Below, piece after piece: positions 36,593 through 45,504 of a stretch of 64,000 nt of DNA. The DNA is from Hyphomicrobiales bacterium (lineage in GTDB: Bacteria > Pseudomonadota > Alphaproteobacteria > Rhizobiales > Beijerinckiaceae). A program made the translations under genes and the position numbers. The DNA is taken from assembly GCA_900470095.1 (NCBI GenBank), contig UBZM01000021.1, forward strand, positions 73,535 to 137,534, in the 5' to 3' direction. The notes beneath the pieces are model-generated. The model did not search any database. It was not told the origin of the DNA and saw only the letters and a program-made list of their open reading frames with translations. Every line of letters starts with the position of its first letter. The stretch's first letter is position 1.

Positions 36593-37842
36593 CGATGGCC
36601 ATGGAAGACGATCTCGTATCGCGCGACGCAACTGCCTTCTTCCACCAGAAGGGATCGAGCCCCTGCCTGTCGACGCTGCGCGCAGCGGAGGGCATCTGGC
36701 TCGAGGACAGCGAGGGGCGCCGCTTCATCGACCTGCACGGCAACACCGTGCACCATATCGGGCATGGTCACCCCGAGGTGATCGCGGCGTTGAAGCGTCA
36801 GCTCGACACGTTGCCCTTCGCGCCGCGCCGCTTCACCAACGAACCCGCAGTTGGGCTGGCCGAGAAGCTGCTGGCGTATTGGCCCGGTGCGCGCGCCAAA
36901 GTTCTCTTCGCGACCGGTGGTTCGGACGCGATCGAGATCGCCCTGAAGCTGGCGCGCGTGACGACGGGCCGCCACGAGACGATCTCGCTGGAAGGCTCCT
37001 ATCACGGGCACGGCTTCGGCGCTTTTGGCCTGTCGAAAGCCGCAGCGGACCCGCGTCTCGGCCCCTTTCTGCCGGGGCGTCGGCACGTGACGCCCTATTG
37101 GGCGCCGGACGGAGCGCGACGCATGCTCGCGGAGATGCGCGAAGCCTTTGGGAGGTCTGAGACCGGCATTGCGGCCGTTGTCGCTGAACCGATCCGCTCC
37201 AACTGCCATGTCCCGCCGGACGGGCTCTGGGCCGAAGTGCGCGATCTCTGCAACCGGCACGGCGCACTGCTGATCTTCGACGAGATTCCCACGGGCCTCG
37301 GCAAGACCGGCCGCTTCTTCGCCTTCGAACATGTCGGCGCCATACCCGACGCGGTGGTGCTCGGTAAGGCGCTCGGTGGTGGGCTCCTGCCGATCGCCGC
37401 CGTCATTGCCGACGCGCGGCTGGACATCGCCCCCGAGCTCGATCTCGGCCACTACACGCACGAGAAGAACCCGCTCACCACGCGAGCCGCCCTGACCATG
37501 ATCGATATCGTCGAGCGTGACGGGCTGGTGCGGCGCGCCGCCGAGCTTGAGCGACGCATCAGGTCGCGCATCGCCGCTCTTGCAAGCGAGGCCCCCGCCA
37601 TCCTCGGCGTACGAGGGTGCGGACTGCTGCTCGCCATCGAGTTCGACCCCGCCGCTTTCGGCATGACCCCCGGCCCGGCATTCGCGGCCAGGCTCGTGTC
37701 GCGCTGTTTCGAGGTCGGCCTTTCGACGACGTCCAAAGGGCCGGCCAGCATCGGCTTTTCTCTGCCCATGACCGTGACCGATGCCGAACTCGAACTGTGT
37801 TTCGAACGGCTCGAAAGGATGGCCGCGGCGCCGGCTTGCTGA
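36589..37842 (+). CDS. PLP-dependent enzyme, probable (R)-1-hydroxy-2-aminoethylphosphonate ammonia-lyase (PbfA-like)
   Basis: This 417-residue class-III aminotransferase-fold protein has PLP Lys260 in AVVLGKALGGG, the pyridine-binding Asp231 in LIFDEIPTG and the motif FIDLHGNTVHHIGHGHPEVI, with RRFTNEPA and GHYTHEKNPL. These last three are what I recall as typical for PbfA, which deaminates (R)-1-hydroxy-2-aminoethylphosphonate to phosphonoacetaldehyde. The coupling to an aminophosphonate-type importer supports this. PhnX or other enzymes to use the product are not in the window. A true transaminase is the main alternative. In-frame ATGs at 36595 and 36601 are possible starts. Confidence 0.72.
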   Translation: MTMAMEDDLVSRDATAFFHQKGSSPCLSTLRAAEGIWLEDSEGRRFIDLHGNTVHHIGHGHPEVIAALKRQLDTLPFAPRRFTNEPAVGLAEKLLAYWPGARAKVLFATGGSDAIEIALKLARVTTGRHETISLEGSYHGHGFGAFGLSKAAADPRLGPFLPGRRHVTPYWAPDGARRMLAEMREAFGRSETGIAAVVAEPIRSNCHVPPDGLWAEVRDLCNRHGALLIFDEIPTGLGKTGRFFAFEHVGAIPDAVVLGKALGGGLLPIAAVIADARLDIAPELDLGHYTHEKNPLTTRAALTMIDIVERDGLVRRAAELERRIRSRIAALASEAPAILGVRGCGLLLAIEFDPAAFGMTPGPAFAARLVSRCFEVGLSTTSKGPASIGFSLPMTVTDAELELCFERLERMAAAPAC

Positions 37843-37942
37843 AACGCGCCGCTGTCGCAGCGTACCTGCAAGATGCCGCGTCCGGTCTGCGGGAGGGGCC
37901 GCACCATGGTCGGGGGCATCCCTGAGGGCAAGTGTCCGGCCG

Positions 37943-37962
37943 GCTCTCCGCTACGGGAGAGC
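37943..37962. terminator. Hairpin after the phosphonate operon
   Basis: GCTCTCC (37943-37949) pairs with GGAGAGC (37956-37962) around a six-base loop, 100 bp beyond the PLP enzyme stop and 50 bp before the CGNR gene. The stem is short and lacks a T-run, so its role as a terminator is tentative. Confidence 0.4.
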
Positions 37963-38011
37963 GCGAGGAAAAGTGCTTGATAGAACCTCTTAAAGGGGTA
38001 TAGGCGGTTAC

Positions 38012-38650
38012 ATGGACGCCAGCGACCCGCCACCCCCCAGCCGCGCTGTGAGCTTGCCGCTTATCGCCAGCGAGCTCGCCTTCGATTTTGTCAATTCTGT
38101 CGCGGATCGGGGGGGGACGCAGCATGCCGAGTACCTGCATAACGGGTCCGATATCGTCCTCTGGGCGCATCTCGCAAAACTGCTCAGTGACACGGACAGG
38201 GATGCGGCCCTGGCAATGGTCGGGGCCGACGAGGTTCTCGCTTCCCGGCTGCTGAGCGAGGCCCATGCGCTCCGGGAAACCATCTACGAGATCGGCGCGG
38301 CATTGGCCCGGCGTGATACGCCGCGGGAGGAGGATCGCGCGGCGTTGACGGCGGTTCATGCCCATTGCCTGAGCCGCGCGCGGCTCTCGACCTCCGGCGG
38401 CGGCTTTGCCTGGACATGGGACCCGTACACGGCCCTCGTCGAGGCGGTGCTCGGGCCGATCGCGCTCTCGGCTCTCACCGTGATGACCCAGCAAGATCTC
38501 GCGCGGGTCAAGCGCTGCGAGGGAGATCACTGCGGCTGGCTCATGTTCGACACGACCAAGAATCGGCGGCGACGCTGGTGCGAGATGGAGGTTTGCGGCA
38601 ACCGCGCGAAAATGCGCGCGTTTCGAGCCCGGAAGTTCGAAGCCAGCTGA
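38012..38650 (+). CDS. CGNR zinc-finger/ABATE-domain protein
   Basis: This 212-residue protein has an N-terminal ABATE-like domain (LPLIASELAFDFVNSVADRG...) and a C-terminal CGNR zinc finger with CEGDHCGWLMFDTTKNRRRR and WCEMEVCGNRAKMRAFRAR, the four Cys being the probable zinc ligands. CGNR proteins are putative DNA-binding regulators. It follows the phosphonate operon by 170 bp on the same strand and has its own leader with a TATAGG-like box, so it may be independent. Confidence 0.85.
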   Translation: MDASDPPPPSRAVSLPLIASELAFDFVNSVADRGGTQHAEYLHNGSDIVLWAHLAKLLSDTDRDAALAMVGADEVLASRLLSEAHALRETIYEIGAALARRDTPREEDRAALTAVHAHCLSRARLSTSGGGFAWTWDPYTALVEAVLGPIALSALTVMTQQDLARVKRCEGDHCGWLMFDTTKNRRRRWCEMEVCGNRAKMRAFRARKFEAS

Positions 38651-38807
38651 AGCAGTAGTCGAACCTCGTTCTTCCGGAGGCCTCATCGCGTGATGTCATG
38701 ATCTGGGATGACAGATCTCCAGCACGATGATGCCGGGTCGATAGTGAAGGTGCTTGCGCGCGATTGTGGATTGACGCAAAGGGACTTTGGGGGAGGCTAG
38801 AGCGAAT

Positions 38808-39293
38808 ATGGCTGAAGACTGGGTCAGGGAGCGGGCCGAGAAGTCGCTTTCGCAGATGATCGACTGGATTGGGCGGCATGATAGCCGCAGCGCCGGGCTG
38901 ATGGGCATCACAGTTGCTATGATGGGCGCACTCTCGGCTGCAACGCCTGCCGTCAAACAATGGAACGGCATTTTTATGTTTGCCCTGGCCATTGCCGCAG
39001 GCGGGTTCGCGACGGTTCTGTATCAGTTGATGCGCGGCCAGATCCCTCGCCTGCGGGCAGGTAAACCATCACTCTCCTTTTTCGGTACTGTCGCAGGGCT
39101 CCCGCAGGACGAATTTCGTTCTCGGTTCGTCAAGATGACGGAAGAGGAATACCTCGATGACGTGTTGAACCAGTGCTACGTCAACGCTCGGATACTGCGT
39201 TCGAAGTTTCGCTGCCTCAAGCGCGGGCTGATTGCACTCTTGTTGACTGCCGTCCCGTGGACATGGGCCATATCCTTGGCCAAGTCACTTTAA
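38808..39293 (+). CDS. Small membrane protein resembling the Pycsar effector (PycTM/DUF5706) family
   Basis: This 161-residue protein has an N-terminal amphipathic helix (EKSLSQMIDWIGRHDSRSAG), two close hydrophobic segments (about residues 29-48 and 53-75) and the loop PRLRAGKPSLSFFGTVAGLP. A charged helix pair follows (MTEEEYLDDVLNQCYVNARILRSKFRCLKRG), then a third hydrophobic segment. The order TM-TM, 'FFG', acidic helix, K-rich helix, TM is how I recall Pycsar 2TM effectors. No pyrimidine cyclase is directly adjacent; a CHASE2-type cyclase lies two genes downstream. The ATG at 38808 follows GGGGAGG. Assignment is by pattern only. Confidence 0.65.
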   Translation: MAEDWVRERAEKSLSQMIDWIGRHDSRSAGLMGITVAMMGALSAATPAVKQWNGIFMFALAIAAGGFATVLYQLMRGQIPRLRAGKPSLSFFGTVAGLPQDEFRSRFVKMTEEEYLDDVLNQCYVNARILRSKFRCLKRGLIALLLTAVPWTWAISLAKSL

Positions 39294-39418
39294 TCGGAGC
39301 TTGGAAATCTTCTCCGGCATGTTGCCTAAAAGGCACAGCCGGACGGTAGGTCATCCCCTAAGACCTGTAACCAGCAAAAGCTAGTTAGACGGTTTTGGAT
39401 TGCTCCGGGGGCTTCACC

Positions 39419-42400
39419 ATGTTCCGCCGCGTCGTTTGCCGGGGATTCGCCGGCCTCATGGTTGTGGCTGCGACGTCAACGGCGGGATCAGCTCAGGTGC
39501 CTTTGCCGCGATCGACTCCTCGCGCTGGCGCCATCGTCTCCGCAAAGGGGGGCGAGGAATTGCAGCTGCAGCGAGAGCCGCGCTGGCACCCGGCCGTCGT
39601 GCGCCAGGACGTGGTTGGTGGCGATACGCTGCGCACCGGTGAGATCGGGACGCTCGGCATCACCTTTCAGGACCAGACGACCATTCGCGTCGGGCGCCAG
39701 TCGACGCTCGTCGTCAACCAGGTCGCAGCGGCGACGGGTACCACCGAACTGACAGTGCCGAATGGCAATGTCTGGGCCCGCGCCTCGCGCGGCGGTACCG
39801 GCGTGACCGTGAAGACACCGGCCGCCTCGGCCGCGATCCGCGGCACCGACTGGTCGCTGTCGGTCCAGGGCGACCGCACGTCGCTGGTTGTGCTGGAAGG
39901 TGTCATCGAGTTCAGCAACCCGCAGGGCTCGGTCACGGTCCGCCAAGGAGAGGGCGCAACGGCACGGATCGGAGAACGCCCGACCAAGACCGTTCTCGTG
40001 AAGTCCGACGATCGCGAGCAGATGCTGTTTTACATGGAGCTGCGCGGCCTGTTTCGTGGGTTGCCGGCGACGCGTCTCGACGGCGCTGCCCGGCGCAGCG
40101 AGCGCGCGCGGCTCGCCGCCATCCCGATCTCGGCGCGCACGACCGAGGATTGGGTCGCCATCGCGGAAAATGGCATGGGCCAGGATCCACGCGAGATCGT
40201 GCTGCACGCGGTGGCGGAGGCGCGCCGGCGCCTTGGCCAGCGCCCGGCCTTCATCCCGGGCCCGGACGAGGACTGGACTGCGGCGCGGCGCGGTCCGGCC
40301 CGGACGCAGGCGAACCGTTCCAGCCAGAGCGCCCGCCTCGATCTCGTCGAGGCGATGCTCGCTGGTTCGGCCAAACGCTACAAGGAGGCGGCGGCTCTGT
40401 TCGCGCGGGCGGCGCGGGGCACGACCGGCCGCCAGCACCTGACGGCGAAATGCGGCTATTACGCCGCCGCCACGATGGCCGAACCCAAGCGCGTCCTGCC
40501 GATGCCTCCTGTTGGTGGAGCGGACCAGAATGTCTGTGCCGCTTATGTCCTGGGCTTCGGCAAGGGCCTGGAAGACGCGGCGAAGGTGCTGCGCCAGACG
40601 GAGAAATCGGCGCCCCGCCACCTGCTCTCCTCGATGGTGTCGGCGCAGGTCTCGTTGCTCCTGAACAGGCGCGACGAGATGCGTGCCACCGTCGAGCGCA
40701 TGCGCGCCATCGATCCCGACAGCCCCGAGACGCTGCTGGCTTCCGGATACCTCAAGAGCAGCATCGACAGCGATCTCGATGGGGCCGTCGCCGATTTCGC
40801 GCGGGGCACGGAGGTCGCTCCCGGCGATGCCACGCTTTGGAACGGGCTTGGCCTCGCCGAGAGCGCCCGCGATGCGCCGCTTGAGGCCGAGCGTGCCTTC
40901 CGGCGGGCTATCGCGGTCGATCCCGATGATCCCGTCGCCTACGCGAATCTCGCCACTCTCTTGCTCGACCAGAGCCGCGTCGACGAAGCCGGAAGACTGA
41001 TCGAGAAGGCCTTGGCGCTCGATCCCTCGCTCGATGCCGCCTACACCGCCAAGGGGCGCTACTACCTGCAGAAGGGCGACATGGCGAAGGCGCTGGAGTT
41101 CACGCTCGCCGGAAGCGCCGCCAATCCTGCTGACGCGCAGAGCCTGCTCGCGGTCGCCATTGCCCAGTACCAGAGTGGCGATCTGGAAGTGGCCGGCCAG
41201 GCGCTCGACAATGCCGACCGGCTCGACAAGAACGACCCTGTCATCTCCATCGCCCGCACCGCCATCGCCGTCGACCAGCTCGAGGCCGATGCCGCCATCA
41301 TCAATGCGCGCGAGGCTGTGAGACGCTATCGCAATCGCGGGGGCTATTTCGCGGCGCTGGCGACGACGAAGACCGGTGGTTCCTATCTCGGGCAGGCCTA
41401 TCGCCTGCTGAGCCTCGAGGACTGGGGGCGCTATTACACCGACCGCGTCGCCGATCCGTTCAGCGCCACGAGCTATTTCGACCAATCGGCAGCGCGCCGC
41501 GCCCGGCCGCTCTTCGCCCGCCCGACGCTCGACCAGATCGAAGGCGGTACCGCCGATGTCGCCGGTAACCTCATCCTGCAGGGCTTGTTCTTCGATCCGC
41601 TGGCGGTCTCCGGCCGTATCGGTCGCATCGATCTGCTGCGCCGGCCCTTCATCGACACCGAGTTCGGCGGCTCTCTCGTGCGCCGCAACGGCCGCAACGG
41701 CTGGCAAAGCGAGGCCACCGTCCAGGCCTTCAGCAACGAGCCCGTGCCGACCTCGGTTGCATTGTCCTATAACCGGATCGACACGGGTCATCGCCGCGGC
41801 CGGGCAGGAGGCGAAGACGGCCAGTCGGCGGCCGCATTCGTCGGCGTCGCGCCGAGTGCGGCCGATCGCTTCCTGCTTTGGGGTACGGTGAACTCAGCCA
41901 AGCCGGATCTGATCGCTCCGGCGATCAACCTCTTCGACGCTGATACGAATTCGGTGAAGACCTATCAGGCCGGCGCCGGCTGGAGCCACACGTTCGGCTA
42001 CCGTAACGTGCTGACCGGTGCGGTGGTCGCGACCAGGGCCGATCAGTCGCAGCGTCGGACTGCGACGAATGCGGGAGTCGTCGTCGATCCGATGTTCGGG
42101 CCGTTCTTCCTGTCGCTCGATACGCGTGAGCGGAAGGACACGAAGGTCGATTCGGCCACGGCGGCGCTCAGCCATACGTTCGGCTTCGGTAACTTCACCT
42201 TGCGCAGCGGCCTCGAGGGCCAGAACGGACGCATCCGCAGCTTCATCGCGCAAGGCGCGACACTGTCGATTCCCCTCATCGCTTTCTCGGAAAGCAACGA
42301 CACATTTGACGGCACCCGCAGCAATTTCACGGCGGGTCGCGCCTATACCAATCTGCAATGGCAGCCCTCGGACAAGATCCAGATCGAGGGGGGCATCCAG

Positions 42401-43168
42401 CTGCTCGGCACCGATATGGGGCCGGCGCGGTCCAAGACCTATGCCGATCCGCGCGTCGGCATAGGTTTCTCCCCGATCGATAACCACTGGCTGCGCGCGG
42501 CCTGGCGGCGCGACACCGAATTGCCGAACGGGTTTACGTTGTCACCAGTGACCACGGTGGGGCTGGTTCCGAACGCCCTGCCGGTCCAGCTCGGCGGCAA
42601 CAAGGAAACGGTGGCGCTGCGCTGGGACGCCGAATGGACCCAGAACATTTTCGCCGCAGTCGAGTACCAGAACCAGCGAGCCCGAAACCTGCGGCTCGAT
42701 TTCCCCGACACGCTCGACAGTTTCGATCTGAACAAGGCCAGGATCGACTATGTCACGGCGACTGCGAATGTCTGGCTGACGCATGGCATCGGCGTCTTCG
42801 GCACGATCGGCATGGCCAATTCCAGTACGATCGACGCAAACGGCCTGGAGGTCGACGTGCCGTTCGTGCCGCGTCGCTTCGCGCGTGCCGGTCTGACCTT
42901 CGTCCATCCCAGCCGCATCAAGTTCTCGGTGATCGAGAACTATATCGGCCCGCGCTACGACAGTCCCGGAGGCGTGAAGCTCGATCCTTTCTGGACCACC
43001 GACCTCGCGGCGAGCTACGAAACGCCGGATCGGCGCTTTCTGCTGGGGCTCTCCCTGCTCAACGTCTTCGACAAGCGCTACGATCAAGTCGCGGCGCGCG
43101 TCGGCACCAGCGAAGCGATCCTCGGCGCGGGCCGCACGATTGCCGGCTCACTCAAGGTCCGGTTCTGA
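39419..43168 (+). CDS. FecR-TPR-outer-membrane-barrel fusion protein
   Basis: This 1249-residue protein starts with a signal peptide (FAGLMVVAATSTAGSAQ). A FecR domain (about residues 62-185) has GDTLRTGEIGTLGITFQDQT and TPAASAAIRGTDWSLSVQGD. TPR repeats (about 300-640) include FRRAIAVDPDDPVAYANLA and EKALALDPSLDAAYTAKGRY. A long beta-rich C-terminus ends NVFDKRYDQVA...GSLKVRF, like the last strands of TonB-dependent receptors, with terminal Phe. No plug domain or TonB box is seen. The ATG at 39419 follows a G5 run. Its TGA shares one base with the ATG of the CHASE2-cyclase, so the two are coupled. A role in envelope signalling is inferred. Confidence 0.85.
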   Translation: MFRRVVCRGFAGLMVVAATSTAGSAQVPLPRSTPRAGAIVSAKGGEELQLQREPRWHPAVVRQDVVGGDTLRTGEIGTLGITFQDQTTIRVGRQSTLVVNQVAAATGTTELTVPNGNVWARASRGGTGVTVKTPAASAAIRGTDWSLSVQGDRTSLVVLEGVIEFSNPQGSVTVRQGEGATARIGERPTKTVLVKSDDREQMLFYMELRGLFRGLPATRLDGAARRSERARLAAIPISARTTEDWVAIAENGMGQDPREIVLHAVAEARRRLGQRPAFIPGPDEDWTAARRGPARTQANRSSQSARLDLVEAMLAGSAKRYKEAAALFARAARGTTGRQHLTAKCGYYAAATMAEPKRVLPMPPVGGADQNVCAAYVLGFGKGLEDAAKVLRQTEKSAPRHLLSSMVSAQVSLLLNRRDEMRATVERMRAIDPDSPETLLASGYLKSSIDSDLDGAVADFARGTEVAPGDATLWNGLGLAESARDAPLEAERAFRRAIAVDPDDPVAYANLATLLLDQSRVDEAGRLIEKALALDPSLDAAYTAKGRYYLQKGDMAKALEFTLAGSAANPADAQSLLAVAIAQYQSGDLEVAGQALDNADRLDKNDPVISIARTAIAVDQLEADAAIINAREAVRRYRNRGGYFAALATTKTGGSYLGQAYRLLSLEDWGRYYTDRVADPFSATSYFDQSAARRARPLFARPTLDQIEGGTADVAGNLILQGLFFDPLAVSGRIGRIDLLRRPFIDTEFGGSLVRRNGRNGWQSEATVQAFSNEPVPTSVALSYNRIDTGHRRGRAGGEDGQSAAAFVGVAPSAADRFLLWGTVNSAKPDLIAPAINLFDADTNSVKTYQAGAGWSHTFGYRNVLTGAVVATRADQSQRRTATNAGVVVDPMFGPFFLSLDTRERKDTKVDSATAALSHTFGFGNFTLRSGLEGQNGRIRSFIAQGATLSIPLIAFSESNDTFDGTRSNFTAGRAYTNLQWQPSDKIQIEGGIQLLGTDMGPARSKTYADPRVGIGFSPIDNHWLRAAWRRDTELPNGFTLSPVTTVGLVPNALPVQLGGNKETVALRWDAEWTQNIFAAVEYQNQRARNLRLDFPDTLDSFDLNKARIDYVTATANVWLTHGIGVFGTIGMANSSTIDANGLEVDVPFVPRRFARAGLTFVHPSRIKFSVIENYIGPRYDSPGGVKLDPFWTTDLAASYETPDRRFLLGLSLLNVFDKRYDQVAARVGTSEAILGAGRTIAGSLKVRF

Positions 43169-45192
43169 TGGCGCGCGCAGCGCCTGCCCAAGGCCGGGTC
43201 GCCGCGGCGCTGCTTCACCGCTACAGGGCCCTGCAGATCGAATTGCGCGGGCGGCCCCGCCTGCGCAACATTTTACTGGCAGCGCTGGTTTCACTTCTCA
43301 TCGTGCCTCTGCATGGTCGCGCCGGCATCAGGATTGTCGAGGCCAGGGTCTTCGATATCCTGACCATGATCGCCCCGCCCCAGCCGGATCAGCCCGGGGC
43401 CGTGATCGTCGCAATCGACGAGCCGTCCTTCGCCGAACTGTCCGAACGCTGGCCCTGGTCGCGCGCAACCCACGCCCGCCTGGTCCGGAGCCTGAAGCAG
43501 GCAGGCGCGAAGGTCATTGGCCTCGATATCATCTTCTCGGAACCGTCGGGTGAAGCCGCCGATGCCGCTCTTGCCGCTGCGCTCGCACCCGGCATGGTGC
43601 TGGCGGCAGATCGCGAAGTCATCGCGATGGACCATGGTACGCAGGTCTCGCTGGTCGAGCCCCTGCCGGCGTTCACGGAAAACGGCGCGGAAACCGGCGT
43701 GACCTCCGTCGATCTCGACAGCGACGGCGTCCTGCGGCGAATGCCGCGCATCGAAGGCAGCTTTGCCGCCGCGATCCTTGGCCAGACGGGCGACCCCGTG
43801 CCTGCGGCCCCCGAGCGTGCGCTGATCCAGTATCTCGGCGGACCACGTACCTATCCGACGGTCTCCTATTATCAGGCGCTCGATCCGGGCGCCTTTCTTC
43901 CGCCCGGCCTCCTCAAGGACAAGGTCGTGTTGGTCGGATTCAACCTGAAGGCGGCACCGACTGCCGCGTCCGGTGCGAACGATGCGTTCTCCACGCCCTA
44001 CACCACGAAAACCGGGACACTGACCTCGGGCGTCGAGATCCACGCCACTCTGCTCGATAATCTCAGACATGGGCTCTGGATCAGACCCGCACCGCTCAGC
44101 GCGATCGCAACCGTGGTCCTGCTGTGCTCCCTGATCGGCTGCGGCACGGGCTCGGCGGCCATCACGTGGCGCACGGGCGTGATCGCAGCGGCAAGCATCA
44201 TTGCCATCGCCGCCGGCAGCTGGCTCCTGCTGCGCTATGGTCGGATCTGGCTGCCGCCGGTGACGCCGACGCTTGCAGCCTTCATGGGCTTCGGCGCCCG
44301 CTTTGGAATCGACTATGCCCGCGAGCGCCGGCTCCGCGCCGCCGTTTCGCAGGCTTTCTCCCGCTATGTCACGCCCGATCTGGTCGAGGAACTCGCGCGC
44401 AACCCCGATTCGTTGAAACTGGGCGGCGAGCGGCGCGAGATCAGCGTCCTGTTCTGCGACGTGCGCGGCTTCACCAGCCTGTCGGAGCGCCTGAAGGACG
44501 ACCCGATCCGGCTGACCAGCATCATCAACCGCCTTCTCGATGCGCTGTCGGAACAGGTGCTGGAGGCCCGTGGTACGATCGACAAATATATGGGCGATTG
44601 CGTCATGGCATTCTGGAACGCGCCGCTGCCCGATCCGAACCATGCAAGTGCTGCCATCGCCGCTGCGCTAAGGATGTCCCAGGCGGTCGAGCGCCTGAAT
44701 GCCGAACTTCAGATGGAGGAGCCCGGTCTGCCGCCGCTGGCCGTCGGCGTGGGGGTCAACACCGGCATGTGCGTGGTCGGCAATATCGGGTCGCGCTGGC
44801 GTTACGACTACTCCGTTCTGGGCGACGCCGTGAATCTCGCGTCGCGATTGGAGGGGGTGACCAAGGATTACGCGGTGCCGGTAGTTATCGGAGACGGGAC
44901 CGCGCGCGCGATCGAGGACGCCTTCTTTGTCTTTGAGCTCGACCGCATCGCCGTTCGCGGGCGGAGCGAAGCGACGCCGATCTTCACGGTGCTGGGCGAG
45001 GCAAGCCTGCGCAACACGCCAGAGGCGCAGGCGCTCCTGTCAGCCCAGGCACGGTTGCAGGTAGCGTTTGCCCAAGGCGATGCGATGTCGTCCCTGGCCG
45101 AACTCGATGTCATCGCCTCGGCCTGGCCGAGCCTGACGGAATACAGCGCGAAGATGCGCGGGGCCGCGAAGGCACGAGGAGCGCGGATCTGA
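43168..45192 (+). CDS. CHASE2-domain adenylate cyclase
   Basis: This 674-residue inner-membrane protein has TM1 (about 33-50), a periplasmic CHASE2 sensor (55-305: PGAVIVAIDEPSFAELSERW, KVIGLDIIFSEPS, DKVVLVGFNLKAAPTA) and three TMs (308-376). A class III cyclase domain follows from 422 to about 600. Metal ligands Asp431 (LFCDVRGFTS) and Asp477 (KYMGDCVM), purine-specifying Lys473 and transition-state Asn556/Arg560 (GDAVNLASR) are all present, so it should be active and probably makes cAMP. Ser549 stands where Asp or Thr is usual. Translation is coupled to the FecR-TPR-barrel gene (TGATG overlap). Confidence 0.92.
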   Translation: MARAAPAQGRVAAALLHRYRALQIELRGRPRLRNILLAALVSLLIVPLHGRAGIRIVEARVFDILTMIAPPQPDQPGAVIVAIDEPSFAELSERWPWSRATHARLVRSLKQAGAKVIGLDIIFSEPSGEAADAALAAALAPGMVLAADREVIAMDHGTQVSLVEPLPAFTENGAETGVTSVDLDSDGVLRRMPRIEGSFAAAILGQTGDPVPAAPERALIQYLGGPRTYPTVSYYQALDPGAFLPPGLLKDKVVLVGFNLKAAPTAASGANDAFSTPYTTKTGTLTSGVEIHATLLDNLRHGLWIRPAPLSAIATVVLLCSLIGCGTGSAAITWRTGVIAAASIIAIAAGSWLLLRYGRIWLPPVTPTLAAFMGFGARFGIDYARERRLRAAVSQAFSRYVTPDLVEELARNPDSLKLGGERREISVLFCDVRGFTSLSERLKDDPIRLTSIINRLLDALSEQVLEARGTIDKYMGDCVMAFWNAPLPDPNHASAAIAAALRMSQAVERLNAELQMEEPGLPPLAVGVGVNTGMCVVGNIGSRWRYDYSVLGDAVNLASRLEGVTKDYAVPVVIGDGTARAIEDAFFVFELDRIAVRGRSEATPIFTVLGEASLRNTPEAQALLSAQARLQVAFAQGDAMSSLAELDVIASAWPSLTEYSAKMRGAAKARGARI

Positions 45193-45429
45193 CGGGTGGT
45201 CGCGAGAGCGATCGGAGGGCGGAGCGATCAGGCCGCGGGACTCGGTTTCAGAGCAGCGTGGCCATCCGTGATGGGGTGGCTGTCCGATCGGTGTTTCCAA
45301 GGGGCGGATGCCGGTCCTTGGACATCGCCGATGGCGAGCTGTGCGAACAGGCATGCCGGCCGCACGTACCGCCAAGCGGGTGTGGCCCACATGCTCACAT
45401 TGATTTGCGTGACTTCAGGCGTTTGGGGC

Positions 45430-45504
45430 TGGTGCTGCGAGAGAGGATTGAACTCTCGACCTCTCCATTACCAATGGAGTGCTCTACCACTGAGCTACCG
45501 CAGC
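45430..45504 (-). tRNA. tRNA-Thr (GGT)
   Basis: Read on the minus strand, it folds into a full cloverleaf: acceptor GCTGCGG/TCGCAGC, D arm AGCTCAGTGGTAGAGC, anticodon stem CTCCA/TGGAG with loop TTGGTAA (anticodon GGT), T arm GAGAGTTCAATCCTCTC, discriminator A and an encoded CCA (45430-45432). Confidence 0.95.

Noticed and set aside
39488..41791. A 767-codon open frame on the minus strand opposite the FecR-TPR-barrel gene
   Set aside because: It mirrors the codon positions of the plus-strand gene, is Arg/Gly/Asp-rich without any domain, and lacks a ribosome site. It is a product of high GC content.
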